Source of the DNA: Pinirhizobacter soli
GTDB taxonomy: Bacteria > Pseudomonadota > Gammaproteobacteria > Xanthomonadales > Rhodanobacteraceae
NCBI RefSeq assembly: GCF_015905305.1
Contig: NZ_JADZLQ010000004.1
Coordinates: 372,001-436,000 of the forward strand
DNA length: 64,000 nucleotides
Direction: 5' to 3'
The notes under the pieces are model-generated. The model had not been told where the DNA came from and did no database searches. It saw only the letters and a list, made by a program, of their open reading frames with translations. Made by a program: the position numbers and the translations under genes. This document shows positions 28,437 to 38,066 of this stretch, piece after piece. How positions within the stretch are numbered: the stretch's first letter is position 1; every line of letters begins with the position of its first letter.

Positions 28437-28632
28437 ATTCCACCCCGCGGCACCGACGATGTCCGTGGCGAGCCGCGCATCCATTTGCGACGCCCCATCC
28501 CTTCCCCCTGGCCATTGGAGCGTGCGTGCCGATTCCCGGCAAGTATTTCCTTTGGCCAGGCGCATGAATCCCCGCCCGATCCCCGCCCTCGTGTGAGAAT
28601 ATTCCCACCCTAGGGAGTCGGGGAGGACATCC

Positions 28633-30327
28633 ATGCGCGCGCGTACCATCGTTGGCATCGTTACCCTGGTGGTGGGTGCGTGGGCCGTGCTCGGGTGGGT
28701 CGGCTACGCCACCTACCATGCGATGACACCCCAGATGCTGGCGAAGATCCGCCAGGCGAACCGGCCACATCACGCCGGCACCCTGCCAACCCCAGATAAA
28801 CCGCCCGAGCGCCCGGCTTCCGTCCCCGCCATCAGCGATGCGGCCTACACCGCCTACTTCGCCAAGGTGCGCGCCGCCGAGAAGATCAAAGATCCGCTGC
28901 AGCGTTGCCTGGCCTATCCCGACCCCCCGGGCATGCACTGGCACGCGGATACCACCACGGCCTATTGCCGGTACCGCACACAGCCGATCATCACCATGGC
29001 CCAGGCCAAGGACCTGGTGTTCAAGGGCAAGGCCGCGGAACTGGACAAGATCCTTGCCGGCTACCGCGACGCCCAGCTGCACGACCCGGCGCACGCGGGC
29101 CTGCTGGAGCATACGTATATCGCGCTGGACTTCGAGTGCTCATGCACCGAATCGCGGCCAATGATCGACGCCTGGATGAAGCAGCTTCCCGATAGCGCCT
29201 TCGCCCTAGCCGCCAGCGGCATTGCCCACCAGGGCGAGGCACAGCGCGCCTCGCGCGCAGTGTGGAACATGGAACATGAAAGCGCTGAACAGCTCCGCGA
29301 CCCCGCGATTCGCTCCCGTATCCAGGAATACAAGCCCAAGGCGATCCAGGCACGCGACACCGCGCTGCACCTTGCCAGGCAGGACCTGGACATGGCGGTA
29401 GTGCGCGACAGCGCGGTGCTGCCGGTGTATTCGGCGATGATCTACGTCGGCTGGATGTCCGCCGAACCGTTGTACATCGAGCAGGCCATCAAGCGCGGCC
29501 TTACGGTTGACCCATTGAGCTTCCGCCTGCGCGCCGTAGCCATTACTCATTGGTACAAGGCCATGCGCAGCACGCCGGACAAGGATGCCCAGGCGCGCGA
29601 GGCCACGGCATTGATCCCGAAGAATCCCCTGCTTCGCCTGATCGTCAATGACGACTTCGGGCCAGGCTACGATGAAGACGACCCATCGTGGATGGTGCAG
29701 CGCGCGCTGGACGAAGGCGATTCCTATTCCGTGATCGACGCCGCCGCCGCCAATACCTTCGGGCAGGATCCCAAGCTGTCGGCAGCCCTTTATAGCCAAT
29801 CGCTAAGATTCGTCGTCAACGACGCCAGCATCCCGCAGTACCGTGCGCAGATGCTCTACGCCGGCGGCGAGAAGGCCTGGGCCGAGGTGGAGTTCGACCG
29901 GATCATCAAGGCCAACCCGAAGGACACCGAGGCACACATGGCCCGCGCCCTGTCCTATGCACGCGCCGGGGAAGAAAAGCGTGCCGAGGGGGAATATGCG
30001 GCCGTGCTGAAGATCGATCCCGAAGACGTCATGTCGATGACGCAGCTGATCGATATCTACAGCCGCACCAACCGGGTGGACCAGGCGCTGGCCACCATCG
30101 ACCGCCTGATCAAGGTCGACCCCAATGCGCCCACGGGTTACGTGGTCCGCGCGAACATCCTGATTCAGCACAACCGGCCAGACGCGCGCACTGCGGCAAA
30201 ATATGTCGTTGACCACTTCGCCGACCGTACCGACCAGCAGCCGATCCTGGCGAAAATGCGAGAGTACCTGCGAACCCACGGCGACGCGGGCAGCCCTACC
30301 CCGTCGTCGCCTGCCGCGGCCCATTGA
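28633..30327 (+). CDS. Membrane-anchored TPR protein
   Basis: 564 residues with a GGGGAGG ribosome site. Residues 6-26 form an N-terminal anchor helix, followed by a Pro-rich linker and, from about 125 onward, helical repeats; the clearest TPR units are AEVEFDRIIKANPKDTEAHM, AEGEYAAVLKIDPEDVMSMT and ALATIDRLIKVDPNAPTGYV near the C-terminus. The middle part resembles DUF4034-type domains. It probably acts as a periplasmic scaffold; partners are unknown. Confidence 0.75.
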   Translation: MRARTIVGIVTLVVGAWAVLGWVGYATYHAMTPQMLAKIRQANRPHHAGTLPTPDKPPERPASVPAISDAAYTAYFAKVRAAEKIKDPLQRCLAYPDPPGMHWHADTTTAYCRYRTQPIITMAQAKDLVFKGKAAELDKILAGYRDAQLHDPAHAGLLEHTYIALDFECSCTESRPMIDAWMKQLPDSAFALAASGIAHQGEAQRASRAVWNMEHESAEQLRDPAIRSRIQEYKPKAIQARDTALHLARQDLDMAVVRDSAVLPVYSAMIYVGWMSAEPLYIEQAIKRGLTVDPLSFRLRAVAITHWYKAMRSTPDKDAQAREATALIPKNPLLRLIVNDDFGPGYDEDDPSWMVQRALDEGDSYSVIDAAAANTFGQDPKLSAALYSQSLRFVVNDASIPQYRAQMLYAGGEKAWAEVEFDRIIKANPKDTEAHMARALSYARAGEEKRAEGEYAAVLKIDPEDVMSMTQLIDIYSRTNRVDQALATIDRLIKVDPNAPTGYVVRANILIQHNRPDARTAAKYVVDHFADRTDQQPILAKMREYLRTHGDAGSPTPSSPAAAH

Positions 30328-30333
30328 GACCGC

Positions 30334-30708
30334 TCAAGGCGTGATCGACATGTCGATCACCACCACGTAATTCTTGCCGCCGTTATTGGGTGGCGTGGGA
30401 AACGTGATACGAATGATCTGCCCTGCGAAACACGAGGCTACGGCGGTCTTGGGCTTTACATCTATGGCATAAGGCTGGCCATTGCCCAGGATGTCGGCGA
30501 CCAGGCTGAACTTCCCGAGGTTCGCAGGGTCCGCCGACCCGGGTGGCACGCAGCCCCGCATCGCCGCTCCAACCAGATAGCTATATTCGCGAACGTATGC
30601 CGCGCCCTCGGCCGACTTCTCCAGTCGCTGCGCCTCCGCCCTTCGCGATTCGAAATCCGAGGGAACTGCGAGCGTGGGAGCGAAAAACGCCATGGCCAGG
30701 AGAAGCAT
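30334..30708 (-). CDS. Small exported protein, unknown
   Basis: ATG 30708 has GAGGA six bases upstream and gives a 124-residue product with a signal peptide (MLLLAMAFFAPTLAVPS). ATG 30744 would give 136 residues but lacks a ribosome site. The mature part has two cysteines (RGCVPPG, ASCFAGQ) that could form a disulfide, and ends in a beta-rich segment. No family recognised. It ends 6 bases from the convergent TPR gene. Confidence 0.6.
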   Translation of the reverse strand: MLLLAMAFFAPTLAVPSDFESRRAEAQRLEKSAEGAAYVREYSYLVGAAMRGCVPPGSADPANLGKFSLVADILGNGQPYAIDVKPKTAVASCFAGQIIRITFPTPPNNGGKNYVVVIDMSITP

Positions 30709-30902
30709 GATGAGTCCTCGGATGAGAAAAAAACCTATGCCCATTGCCGCATGGTGAATAGTACCCGTAGCGGCCTGGCAAGGAATGGCCGGGACATGGA
30801 CACATCATGGCGGGGCGTTATTACCTGCCACGTAATTGAGAGCCTGTCGATAGTCGCCGATAGTGGACCTGTGCCCCACCCCGAAAGCACAGGAGACCTA
30901 AG

Positions 30903-31292
30903 ATGACCTCGATGAACTTCACCCGAAAGGATCCACCGCAATGGCTGCTGGATTTCTGGAAGGAGATCGATGACAAGACCTTCGGCAAGGGCTTCGACTG
31001 CTTCGCCGATGACGCAGTATGCAACCTGGGTGTGGCCGACTGGCACGGCCGCGATACCATCCGGAACAACCTGCGTCAGTTCATCGACCGCGGCTTCACA
31101 GCCCATCACGACGTGGTGGAGTATTGGGATGGCGGATCCATCAAGATGTTCCATGGCAAGGTGCGGATGACCTTCGACGACAAAAGCCTTCCGGTGGTGC
31201 GCCCCACCATGACGCACTTCTTCTACATGGACCCGAACGACCCCACCAGGGTCAGCCGCTGGTTGGGTGCCGTCGGCCCAACGGAGTTCTAA
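30903..31292 (+). CDS. SnoaL/NTF2-like protein
   Basis: 129 residues with AGGAGA upstream. The cone-like NTF2 fold is suggested by the pattern FWKEIDDKTFGKGFDCFADD, the HGRDTIRNNLRQFIDRGFT segment and DVVEYWDGGSIKMFHGKVRM. Such proteins are small ligand-binding or isomerase-like enzymes. It is followed after 10 bases by an XRE regulator and is probably its target and operon partner. Confidence 0.8.
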   Translation: MTSMNFTRKDPPQWLLDFWKEIDDKTFGKGFDCFADDAVCNLGVADWHGRDTIRNNLRQFIDRGFTAHHDVVEYWDGGSIKMFHGKVRMTFDDKSLPVVRPTMTHFFYMDPNDPTRVSRWLGAVGPTEF

Positions 31293-31302
31293 AGGAACCG
31301 CC

Positions 31303-32139
31303 GTGATCTCAGGGATGCAAACCCAGGCAGCCGGCGGTGAACTTGGCCGGCTGCTCCGCCACTGGCGCGACCTGCGCGGAAAAAGCCAGAACGAGCTATC
31401 GCTCGATACGGAGATATCCCAACGGCACCTGAGTTTCATCGAGAGTGGCCGCAGCGTCCCCAGCCGGCCAACCCTGGTGAACATCGCCCAGGCATTGGAG
31501 ATACCGCTGCGCGAGCGCAACCAACTGTTCCTGGCAGCGGGATTTGCGCCCGCCTATGTGGACGATGCGTGGGATGCCAGTGGGATGGCCGCGGTCCGCC
31601 GTGCCCTCACCCGCGTACTCCACCAGCACGAACCTTTTCCCGCGGTGGTCATGGACCGCTATTGGAACGTGCTGATGACCAACGAAGCGGCGCCGCGCTT
31701 CTTCAACGCCTTCGTTGATCTTGCCGCCCGCCCCACGCCGCGCAACATGCTGCACTTGATGTTCGACCCCGCCGGCATGAGGCCCCACATCGCGAACTGG
31801 AACAGCGCCTCGAAAGGGTTGCTGGAGCGTGTCCGGCGGGAAGCCGTTGGCCACGTGATGGACGAGCGCACGCGCCAGCTCATGGATGAGCTTCTCTCCT
31901 ACCCTGGCACCGGCGACGCACATGCCGACGCGGTCCCGTTGACGGATGAATCAGTGCTGCCGGTTATTCCCTTAAGCTTCATCAAGCATGGCCAGACACT
32001 CAATTACTTCTCGATGGTCAGCACCGTAGGCACGCCGCTCACCATCGCCGCGCAGGAGCTTCGGGTCGAATGCATGTTCCCGATGGACGTGCCCACCGAA
32101 ACGCTGCACATGGCACTGATGGCCGCCACCAACGCGTAG
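31303..32139 (+). CDS. XRE-family regulator with MmyB-like ligand domain
   Basis: 278 residues from GTG 31303, chosen because AAAGGAA lies just upstream; the ATG at 31315 has no spaced ribosome site. Residues 12-70 form a Cro/C1 helix-turn-helix (QNELSLDTEISQRHLSFIES) and the rest matches the MmyB-type, PAS-like ligand domain (AVVMDRYWNVLMTNEAAPRF, DPAGMRPHIANWN). Family members bind fatty-acid-like ligands. It probably controls its SnoaL-like neighbour. Confidence 0.9.
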   Translation: MISGMQTQAAGGELGRLLRHWRDLRGKSQNELSLDTEISQRHLSFIESGRSVPSRPTLVNIAQALEIPLRERNQLFLAAGFAPAYVDDAWDASGMAAVRRALTRVLHQHEPFPAVVMDRYWNVLMTNEAAPRFFNAFVDLAARPTPRNMLHLMFDPAGMRPHIANWNSASKGLLERVRREAVGHVMDERTRQLMDELLSYPGTGDAHADAVPLTDESVLPVIPLSFIKHGQTLNYFSMVSTVGTPLTIAAQELRVECMFPMDVPTETLHMALMAATNA

Positions 32140-32149
32140 CCGCCACGCG

Positions 32150-34726
32150 CTACACCTCAGACGGCGACACCGTCTTGATGTCACCTTGCGCTTCCTCCGA
32201 CTGATGCAGGTGCACCAGCAACGCGTCGAGCGGCAGCGGATGGGAGAACAGGAAGCCCTGCAGGAAATCGCAACCGTGGTTGCGCAGCCAGGCGTGCTGG
32301 CTCGCCGTCTCCACGCCTTCGGCAACCACGGTAAGGTCCAGGCTGTGGCTAAGGCCGATCATGGCCAGGCAAATCGACGCCGAGCGCGGATCGCTATCCA
32401 CATCCTGGATGAATGCGCGGTCGATCTTCACGCTGTTGATCGGCAGGTTCTTCAAATACGCAAGGCTCGAAAATCCGGTACCAAAATCGTCCAGTGCCAC
32501 GCGGATGTCCTTCGACTGCAGCGCATGCATGGTGCGGCGGGCGAGATCGCGGTAGCGCATCAGCGAACTTTCCGTCAGCTCGATGTGCAGGGCGCCGGGA
32601 CGAAGACCGAAATTTTCCCCGACACGGGCAATTTCCTGGGCAAGATCGGTGCGGGCGAACTGGATGGCCGAGACATTCACTGCAATGGAAAGCCGGCCCC
32701 ACCCTGCCACCGTCAGCGCCTTGTGCGCGGCGGCGGCGCGGCGCAACACCCAGCTTCCCAGCGGCAGGATCAGCCCGGTTTCCTCGCACAGTGGGATGAA
32801 TTCCGAGGGTGGAATCATGCTGCCATCGGCTTGCGGCCAGCGCACCAGCGCTTCGAGCATCACGATGTTGCCGGTGAGTGCGCTCATCACCGGCTGGAAA
32901 TGCAACTGCAGGTCGTTGCCCTCGATGGCATCGCGCATGCGCGCGGTCATCTGCAAGCGCAGGCGCGAACGATCAGCCATGGCAGGCTCGAAGCGACGCA
33001 CCGTGCCCTCGGCCACACCCGCCTCCTGCGCGGCGAGCGCCGCGTTGCCCACGACCTTCTCTGCATGGGTGCCATCGTCCGGGTATGAGGCCAGCCCTAC
33101 CCGGGCGTCGAGCTGGTGCACCGCAGCCTCGGAAGACACCGGCTCCGTCGCCGCCGCGAGCAAGGCAGCCAGGGCTTCGTCGTGGCGCGAACGGTCGAAC
33201 ATCGCCACCACGAAGGTCTCACCCGGGCGGTGGGCTACCTGGCCAAATTCGGCGCCCAATGATTCAAAGCGCGCCGCCACAGCCTTCAATACATCGCGGC
33301 CGATCGACACACCGAACGTATCGGCGATCACGTCCAGGCCGCGCAACTGGATATAGGCAAGGTCGTACCACGAGCGCGACGCTTCCGTGCGGTCGAGGTC
33401 TTCGACCAGGGCATCTAGGTTGTGCAGGCCCGTGAGCGGATCGTGCGTGGCGCGATAAGCCAGGTGTTCCTGCGCCGTCATGCGCTCGGTGATGTCGCCG
33501 ATGGTACCGGTGAGCGTCACCACGCCGCCCTCCTCCACCAATGATCCGGTGGACGAAATCCAGCGCTCGGCGCCATCGGGGCGCAGCACCCGATACTGGA
33601 GAGTCACCGCACCGTCATTGGCCCAGGCACGCGCCGCCCCCTCGAAGTACATCGGCTTATCGTCGGGATGGATCATGCTGTAGAAGGTGTCGCGGCTGGT
33701 GACGATGTCGATAACATCCAACCCCAGGATCAACGCCGCCTGGCTCGACCACGACATGCGCGTGGAACCTTTCACGATGCTCCAGCTGCCGATATTCCCC
33801 GCCCGTTGGGCCTGTTTCAGGCGACGGCTGGTATCGGTGATCGTGCGCACGTATTCGTCGCGCGAACGTTCCGATGCGCGCACACGGCGATAAAGGTAGG
33901 CATAGCCCAGCCAGTACAAGCCGTAGACCGCCACGGCCACGGCACCGAATACGTACCACGGCGCCAGTACCATCCGCAGCGGCACGCCCACGCCCACGCG
34001 CACCGGATAGGCATCGAGTGAACTGTTGGCCACCAGGCGATGTACCCCATCAACGGCGCTGACAAGGTCGGTGAGATCGGCGTGCTCGCCCGAGTACAAC
34101 CGTGTTATCGGCTCTCCCACCAGGGTGGACGCCTGCCGGCTTCGCGCCAGGATCGTTCCGTAATAGTCCGCCACGGTCGCCACGCCCATGTGGCCGGTGG
34201 CGAGCTGCTCCACCAGGGTCTGCAACCCGCGCGTGTTGAGACGCGCAAGCAACCAGCGCCCGTCCACCATCGGCACCACGATCGGCAGCAACCAGCGCCC
34301 CTCGACTTTCTCGATGGGGCCGAAGCGCATGCCCGGCCGGGGGCCCGCCTGGCGGGTAAGTACCCAGGGAGGCAGCGCCAGTTGTCCGTGGTCGACCAGT
34401 TGAATGCTTTCGATTTCCGGTTGCCGTGCCGTCACCCGAACCATCAGCTGTGCAATCAGCGCCGGCGCCTTGTCGGGCGCGGCGCGTTCGAACTGCTCGA
34501 TGTCCTGGACCACGCCCGCCAGGGTGCGGTCCACGCTGCGCATCTGCTCGGTAGCCAGGCGCTCGCCACCTTCGGCCAACGCCAGGGTACGGTCGTGGGC
34601 CGCGGACAGGCGCGTTTGCCGGTCTTCCACCAACCCGACCGCCAGGGCCATGCCCAACAGTATCCCTATGGCCAGCCCCACGAAGCTGACGGCACGCGAA
34701 GACTGGCGCTCGAATGCAACCCTCAT
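32150..34726 (-). CDS. Membrane c-di-GMP phosphodiesterase (PAS, degenerate GGDEF, EAL)
   Basis: 858 residues from ATG 34726. Layout: membrane helix (about 11-32), periplasmic sensor domain, second helix (about 275-300), PAS domain, GGDEF-like domain and C-terminal EAL domain. The GGDEF signature is replaced by PGETF, so cyclase activity is unlikely. The EAL site is complete: EALVRW, NVSAIQF, ELTESS, DDFGTGFSSLAYLK, VKIDRAFI and AEGVET. It should therefore hydrolyse c-di-GMP in response to a periplasmic signal. Confidence 0.92.
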   Translation of the reverse strand: MRVAFERQSSRAVSFVGLAIGILLGMALAVGLVEDRQTRLSAAHDRTLALAEGGERLATEQMRSVDRTLAGVVQDIEQFERAAPDKAPALIAQLMVRVTARQPEIESIQLVDHGQLALPPWVLTRQAGPRPGMRFGPIEKVEGRWLLPIVVPMVDGRWLLARLNTRGLQTLVEQLATGHMGVATVADYYGTILARSRQASTLVGEPITRLYSGEHADLTDLVSAVDGVHRLVANSSLDAYPVRVGVGVPLRMVLAPWYVFGAVAVAVYGLYWLGYAYLYRRVRASERSRDEYVRTITDTSRRLKQAQRAGNIGSWSIVKGSTRMSWSSQAALILGLDVIDIVTSRDTFYSMIHPDDKPMYFEGAARAWANDGAVTLQYRVLRPDGAERWISSTGSLVEEGGVVTLTGTIGDITERMTAQEHLAYRATHDPLTGLHNLDALVEDLDRTEASRSWYDLAYIQLRGLDVIADTFGVSIGRDVLKAVAARFESLGAEFGQVAHRPGETFVVAMFDRSRHDEALAALLAAATEPVSSEAAVHQLDARVGLASYPDDGTHAEKVVGNAALAAQEAGVAEGTVRRFEPAMADRSRLRLQMTARMRDAIEGNDLQLHFQPVMSALTGNIVMLEALVRWPQADGSMIPPSEFIPLCEETGLILPLGSWVLRRAAAAHKALTVAGWGRLSIAVNVSAIQFARTDLAQEIARVGENFGLRPGALHIELTESSLMRYRDLARRTMHALQSKDIRVALDDFGTGFSSLAYLKNLPINSVKIDRAFIQDVDSDPRSASICLAMIGLSHSLDLTVVAEGVETASQHAWLRNHGCDFLQGFLFSHPLPLDALLVHLHQSEEAQGDIKTVSPSEV

Positions 34727-34939
34727 GGCGCTACACCCCAGGACGCCGCCTGGAGGGCACCGGATCGCAAGTTGTCCCCTGCCAACACCGCCATGTGTCA
34801 ACCCACCCCCGTTATGACCGGACCGCGGAAGGCGCCGGCCCGCGGAATAAATATTTCGCCCGTCTATGGGGTATCGGGCCAAGCCGACGATACTTTAGAT
34901 CGTGTAAGAATTTGCTTTGGGAGGGGGCCTGGCAGCGGC

Positions 34940-35455
34940 TTAATTGCGAAACAACGACTCCGTGATCTGGGTCCAGACCACTCCGGAGATGACAACACAT
35001 AACAGCAGGCCGGCGCCCACCGCCGTCATGCCCCACACGCCGTCACGGAATGTGTCGATGAGGCCGGCACCGTGCCATGTGGGATGAGTATTAGGAAATA
35101 AGAAACAAAGAGGCATGGCTAAAACAACCAGAGTCGCCACCCACATGAGTCCACGGTTGAAGTACCGCTTTTTTGTGGTCGGCAGGTCGATACGGCAGTA
35201 CCCCATCAAATACCGGCAGATAACGAGGTACGCAGGCAGCACCACGACATAAAGCAGGAGGATGTAGAACGAGGCCGCCAGCGCTTCAGCGGAATCGCTC
35301 GTATGGAACCAAGAGAACACGCCGAACAGCGATTCGAAAAAATTTGCGGATAGTCCATGAGAGAGCGCAGCCATCAATCCGCTCACGGGAATAACCGTTG
35401 CCCACCAAAGCTTGGGGAACGGAATCGGTCGCCATCGCGTGGGTTGCGTCTGCAC
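34940..35455 (-). CDS. Polytopic membrane protein, unknown
   Basis: 171 residues from GTG 35455 (GAGG upstream). About four hydrophobic helices (PKLWWATVIPVSGLMAALSH; ASFYILLLYVVVLPAYLVIC; LMWVATLVVLAMPLCFLF; TAVGAGLLLCVVISGVVW). No motif recognised. It follows the LprI-like gene after 12 bases on the same strand and is probably its operon partner. Confidence 0.65.
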   Translation of the reverse strand: MQTQPTRWRPIPFPKLWWATVIPVSGLMAALSHGLSANFFESLFGVFSWFHTSDSAEALAASFYILLLYVVVLPAYLVICRYLMGYCRIDLPTTKKRYFNRGLMWVATLVVLAMPLCFLFPNTHPTWHGAGLIDTFRDGVWGMTAVGAGLLLCVVISGVVWTQITESLFRN

Positions 35456-35467
35456 GGCAGGCCTCGC

Positions 35468-36316
35468 TTATGGTCGCGGCCGAAAATCCGCCGATTCGCC
35501 AGCCAATGCCGGCACCTTGATTCCGGGCTCCCAGCGCGTATTGCATTCGCCGCACACATAAACCCGTTTGCTTACGATCAAAGGCTTCTGAACCGGCAAC
35601 GTGTTCCGATGCCTGGATGCATCCCGCCCTTCGTTGCGCCCCGCCCTCTGATGGCCCAGCGTCCGGTCGGCCACCACCCTGATCACACGGCTCCGGTTCC
35701 AGCGCCGGCAGGATGGGCAGCGCCCGAAAAACTGGCGCAGGCCGTAGGCCAGGCCCAGAAGCAGAAGGATCACGATACCGCTGCGAGCCAGGGCGGCAAC
35801 GATCCAGCCGTCGTTGATGCTTTCGGCGACGGTGGTCGGACCGGCGGCCGAAGCAAGTCGTTCGTCGGCACTGCGCCCGTCGCCGGGCATGGGAGTGGCA
35901 TCGACCTTCGGCTTGGGCGCGGCCTTGGCCACCGGGGGGATGGGAACGAGCTTCCCGTCTGGGAGAATTTCCGAGATCACGATCTTCGGCTTGCGCAACG
36001 GCGGCTCCGCCTTGGGCGGGAAAGCCTGCACGGCCGCCAGCCGCGAGCGGTAGGCGTTATCCAGGCAGGCCTGATTGCCATTGCAGCGGGCGCGGGATTT
36101 CTCCCAATCGGCCTGGGAACTGGCAAGAGCATCCGAGGGTGCGCGGGTAACGAGCAAGCGCTGGAGATTGGCATCCTGCTTGGCAAGGGCCGGGGAAGCA
36201 CAAACAGCCTGGTCGCTATGGCTGGCGGGCGCGGAGGTGCAATCCACGGCGGCAGCGCGTGCCGCAAGGGTCAGGCCGGCCAATGCCAGCAAGGTGGTGC
36301 AGCAACTGCGCATCAT
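35468..36316 (-). CDS. LprI-like exported protein with C-terminal helix and zinc ribbon
   Basis: 282 residues from ATG 36316. A signal peptide precedes a LprI/DUF1311-like domain with paired cysteines (VDCTSAPASHSDQAVC, WEKSRARCNGNQACLDNAY), the fold of periplasmic lysozyme inhibitors. After a Pro-rich linker there is a membrane helix (WIVAALARSGIVILLLLGLA) and then a Cys4 knuckle (CPSCRRW ... CGECNTRW) predicted to be cytoplasmic. The combination suggests a transmembrane protein rather than a free inhibitor. Co-oriented with the membrane protein behind it. Confidence 0.7.
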   Translation of the reverse strand: MMRSCCTTLLALAGLTLAARAAAVDCTSAPASHSDQAVCASPALAKQDANLQRLLVTRAPSDALASSQADWEKSRARCNGNQACLDNAYRSRLAAVQAFPPKAEPPLRKPKIVISEILPDGKLVPIPPVAKAAPKPKVDATPMPGDGRSADERLASAAGPTTVAESINDGWIVAALARSGIVILLLLGLAYGLRQFFGRCPSCRRWNRSRVIRVVADRTLGHQRAGRNEGRDASRHRNTLPVQKPLIVSKRVYVCGECNTRWEPGIKVPALAGESADFRPRP

Positions 36317-36499
36317 CGTTCTTTGCCAATCCTTGATTGCTCGTATCGCCGAAAAAGGGCATGAACACCAACTTATCGGCCGTCTTGATACCGGCTTGAG
36401 TGCTTCCCACCAGGCGGTGGTGGCATAGCCTAAAGCAGCGGCCCCCTCGGCCGATATGCTTCTGTTGGCAAGACCGCTTATCAAGAGGGCTCCAAGGAC

Positions 36500-37531
36500 A
36501 TGGGCATCTATCCCCAGGGAAGGAAGATCCAGCATCGCTACGCCGACGAGCTCGCGGGCGTCGACTGGGCGGCGTTCGAGCGCCTCTTCGCCGAGCACTA
36601 CCGCCAGCTTGGGTATCGGGTGGAGCACTCGGGCACGGGAGCGTCCCATGCGCGTTACGACGGCGGCATCGACATCAAGCTATACCGGGACGACGAATAC
36701 ATCGTGGTCCAATGCAAGCACTGGAACGCGCTGCAGGTAACGCACAACTACGTGCACGAGCTGATCGGCGTGATGCACACCCAGCACGCCTCGGGTGCAA
36801 TCCTGATCACCAGCGGGGAATTTTCGACGGCCGCGCTGGAAGCCGCCGCCCAATGCGCTGCCATTATCCTTGTCGACGGCGCCGAAGTGCGCCGGACTTT
36901 CGAAACCTCGTTACCGACGCTTGTCCCTGCGCCACCGCTATTGCCTGAGGTGCCGTTTCCGTTGGCTCGTGCAGCCGCACGCCCCCGGCATCGTGCCAGC
37001 TCGGATTTCGCCCCGATGATCATTGCCGGCAGCATCGTCGCCGCCGTGCTGGTGCTGGCCCTTGCGTATATGGGGCTGCAAGACACGCCAGAGTCCGCCA
37101 GCCGCCTGGTAAGGGAAGCCCATCCCGTGGCCATGCCCCGTCCCGCCAACGTCGCGGCAACCGCAGGGGCACTCGCCGCCGATGCTCTCGATGCCCAGGC
37201 TCGCAACACATACAAAGCCATGCGCCTTCCCAACTTCCATCGACCCGTGGATCATGAAGCCGCACGCGCCGCCCTGCGCAACCTGCCCGGGGTAGGCACT
37301 ACCACATGGATCGACAGCCAGAACCTGCTGGTGCTGGTGAGCGGGCAGGAGCTGCGCAGCAACCGTATGATCGACGATGTCTGCATGGCGCTGGATCCGC
37401 TCGGCGACACCATGGGCGTGGTGGTGAACGTGCAGGATGTGATGGCGAAGACGTCGGAAGCGGCGGATGTGCTTTCGCGGAATTGCAAGCTTCAGGGAAA
37501 CGAGCGGGCGATGTTCCAGGTGAAGCGGTGA
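36500..37531 (+). CDS. Membrane-anchored Mrr-like restriction endonuclease-fold protein
   Basis: 343 residues with AAGGA before the ATG. Residues 20-130 match the Mrr catalytic domain: GGIDIKL with D58 and QCKHW with Q71 and K73, the PD-(D/E)xK variant of Mrr. A hydrophobic helix follows (about 170-190, IIAGSIVAAVLVLALAYMGL), and a C-terminal domain of about 110 residues with BON/YajQ-like alternation but no motif I can name. No methylase or McrBC partner is near. It could cut modified DNA at the membrane, or be a DNA-binding derivative. Confidence 0.82.
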   Translation: MGIYPQGRKIQHRYADELAGVDWAAFERLFAEHYRQLGYRVEHSGTGASHARYDGGIDIKLYRDDEYIVVQCKHWNALQVTHNYVHELIGVMHTQHASGAILITSGEFSTAALEAAAQCAAIILVDGAEVRRTFETSLPTLVPAPPLLPEVPFPLARAAARPRHRASSDFAPMIIAGSIVAAVLVLALAYMGLQDTPESASRLVREAHPVAMPRPANVAATAGALAADALDAQARNTYKAMRLPNFHRPVDHEAARAALRNLPGVGTTTWIDSQNLLVLVSGQELRSNRMIDDVCMALDPLGDTMGVVVNVQDVMAKTSEAADVLSRNCKLQGNERAMFQVKR

Positions 37532-37541
37532 CGATCGGGCA

Positions 37542-37970
37542 TCACTTCGAAGGTGGTCGCCCTACTCCGCCCTTGCTTCGATTCTCTACCACCTTAAGGT
37601 GAACCTCGATCCCGGGTGTGGGCGGCGTTTTTTCGAAGTGATTAACCTGGTTCAGCACGATCTCAACCGACCCATCGGACTGCCAACTCACTACAGGATC
37701 GGCACTTATTGAGGTTGGCTCGTAGCGAAGCACGTCAATTCGCCCACCTCTCTGATCAATTAAATAGATTGAATTGAACTGTGAGCCGCCGAGGTCATCG
37801 CAGAAATCGGTAGCCATACGCGCCGACATCCGCGACGGGCCATTGGCGACCAGAGCCTGATCGTCATGAAAGCAGGCGCTTTCCGGCAGGCTATCGGACG
37901 AGCACGATTGCAAGCCTAGAAGGCTCACCGTCAGTATCGCGGCTCCAATGCCTGTGCGGCTTATTTTCAT
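37542..37970 (-). CDS. Small lipoprotein, unknown
   Basis: ATG 37970 is chosen because GGGGA lies eight bases upstream; ATG 37985 has none. The 142-residue product has a lipoprotein signal (LTVSLLGLQSC lipobox) and a beta-rich mature part. No family recognised. It converges on the Mrr-like gene with a 10-base gap. Confidence 0.7.
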   Translation of the reverse strand: MKISRTGIGAAILTVSLLGLQSCSSDSLPESACFHDDQALVANGPSRMSARMATDFCDDLGGSQFNSIYLIDQRGGRIDVLRYEPTSISADPVVSWQSDGSVEIVLNQVNHFEKTPPTPGIEVHLKVVENRSKGGVGRPPSK

Positions 37971-38066
37971 AGACAGATTCCCCATAAGGGAAAGACTACA
38001 ACCAACGCCTCACTTGCTTAGCCCGGGATTGGCCGTCAAGCTCCCCAAACCAGCCGGGGACGCCTT

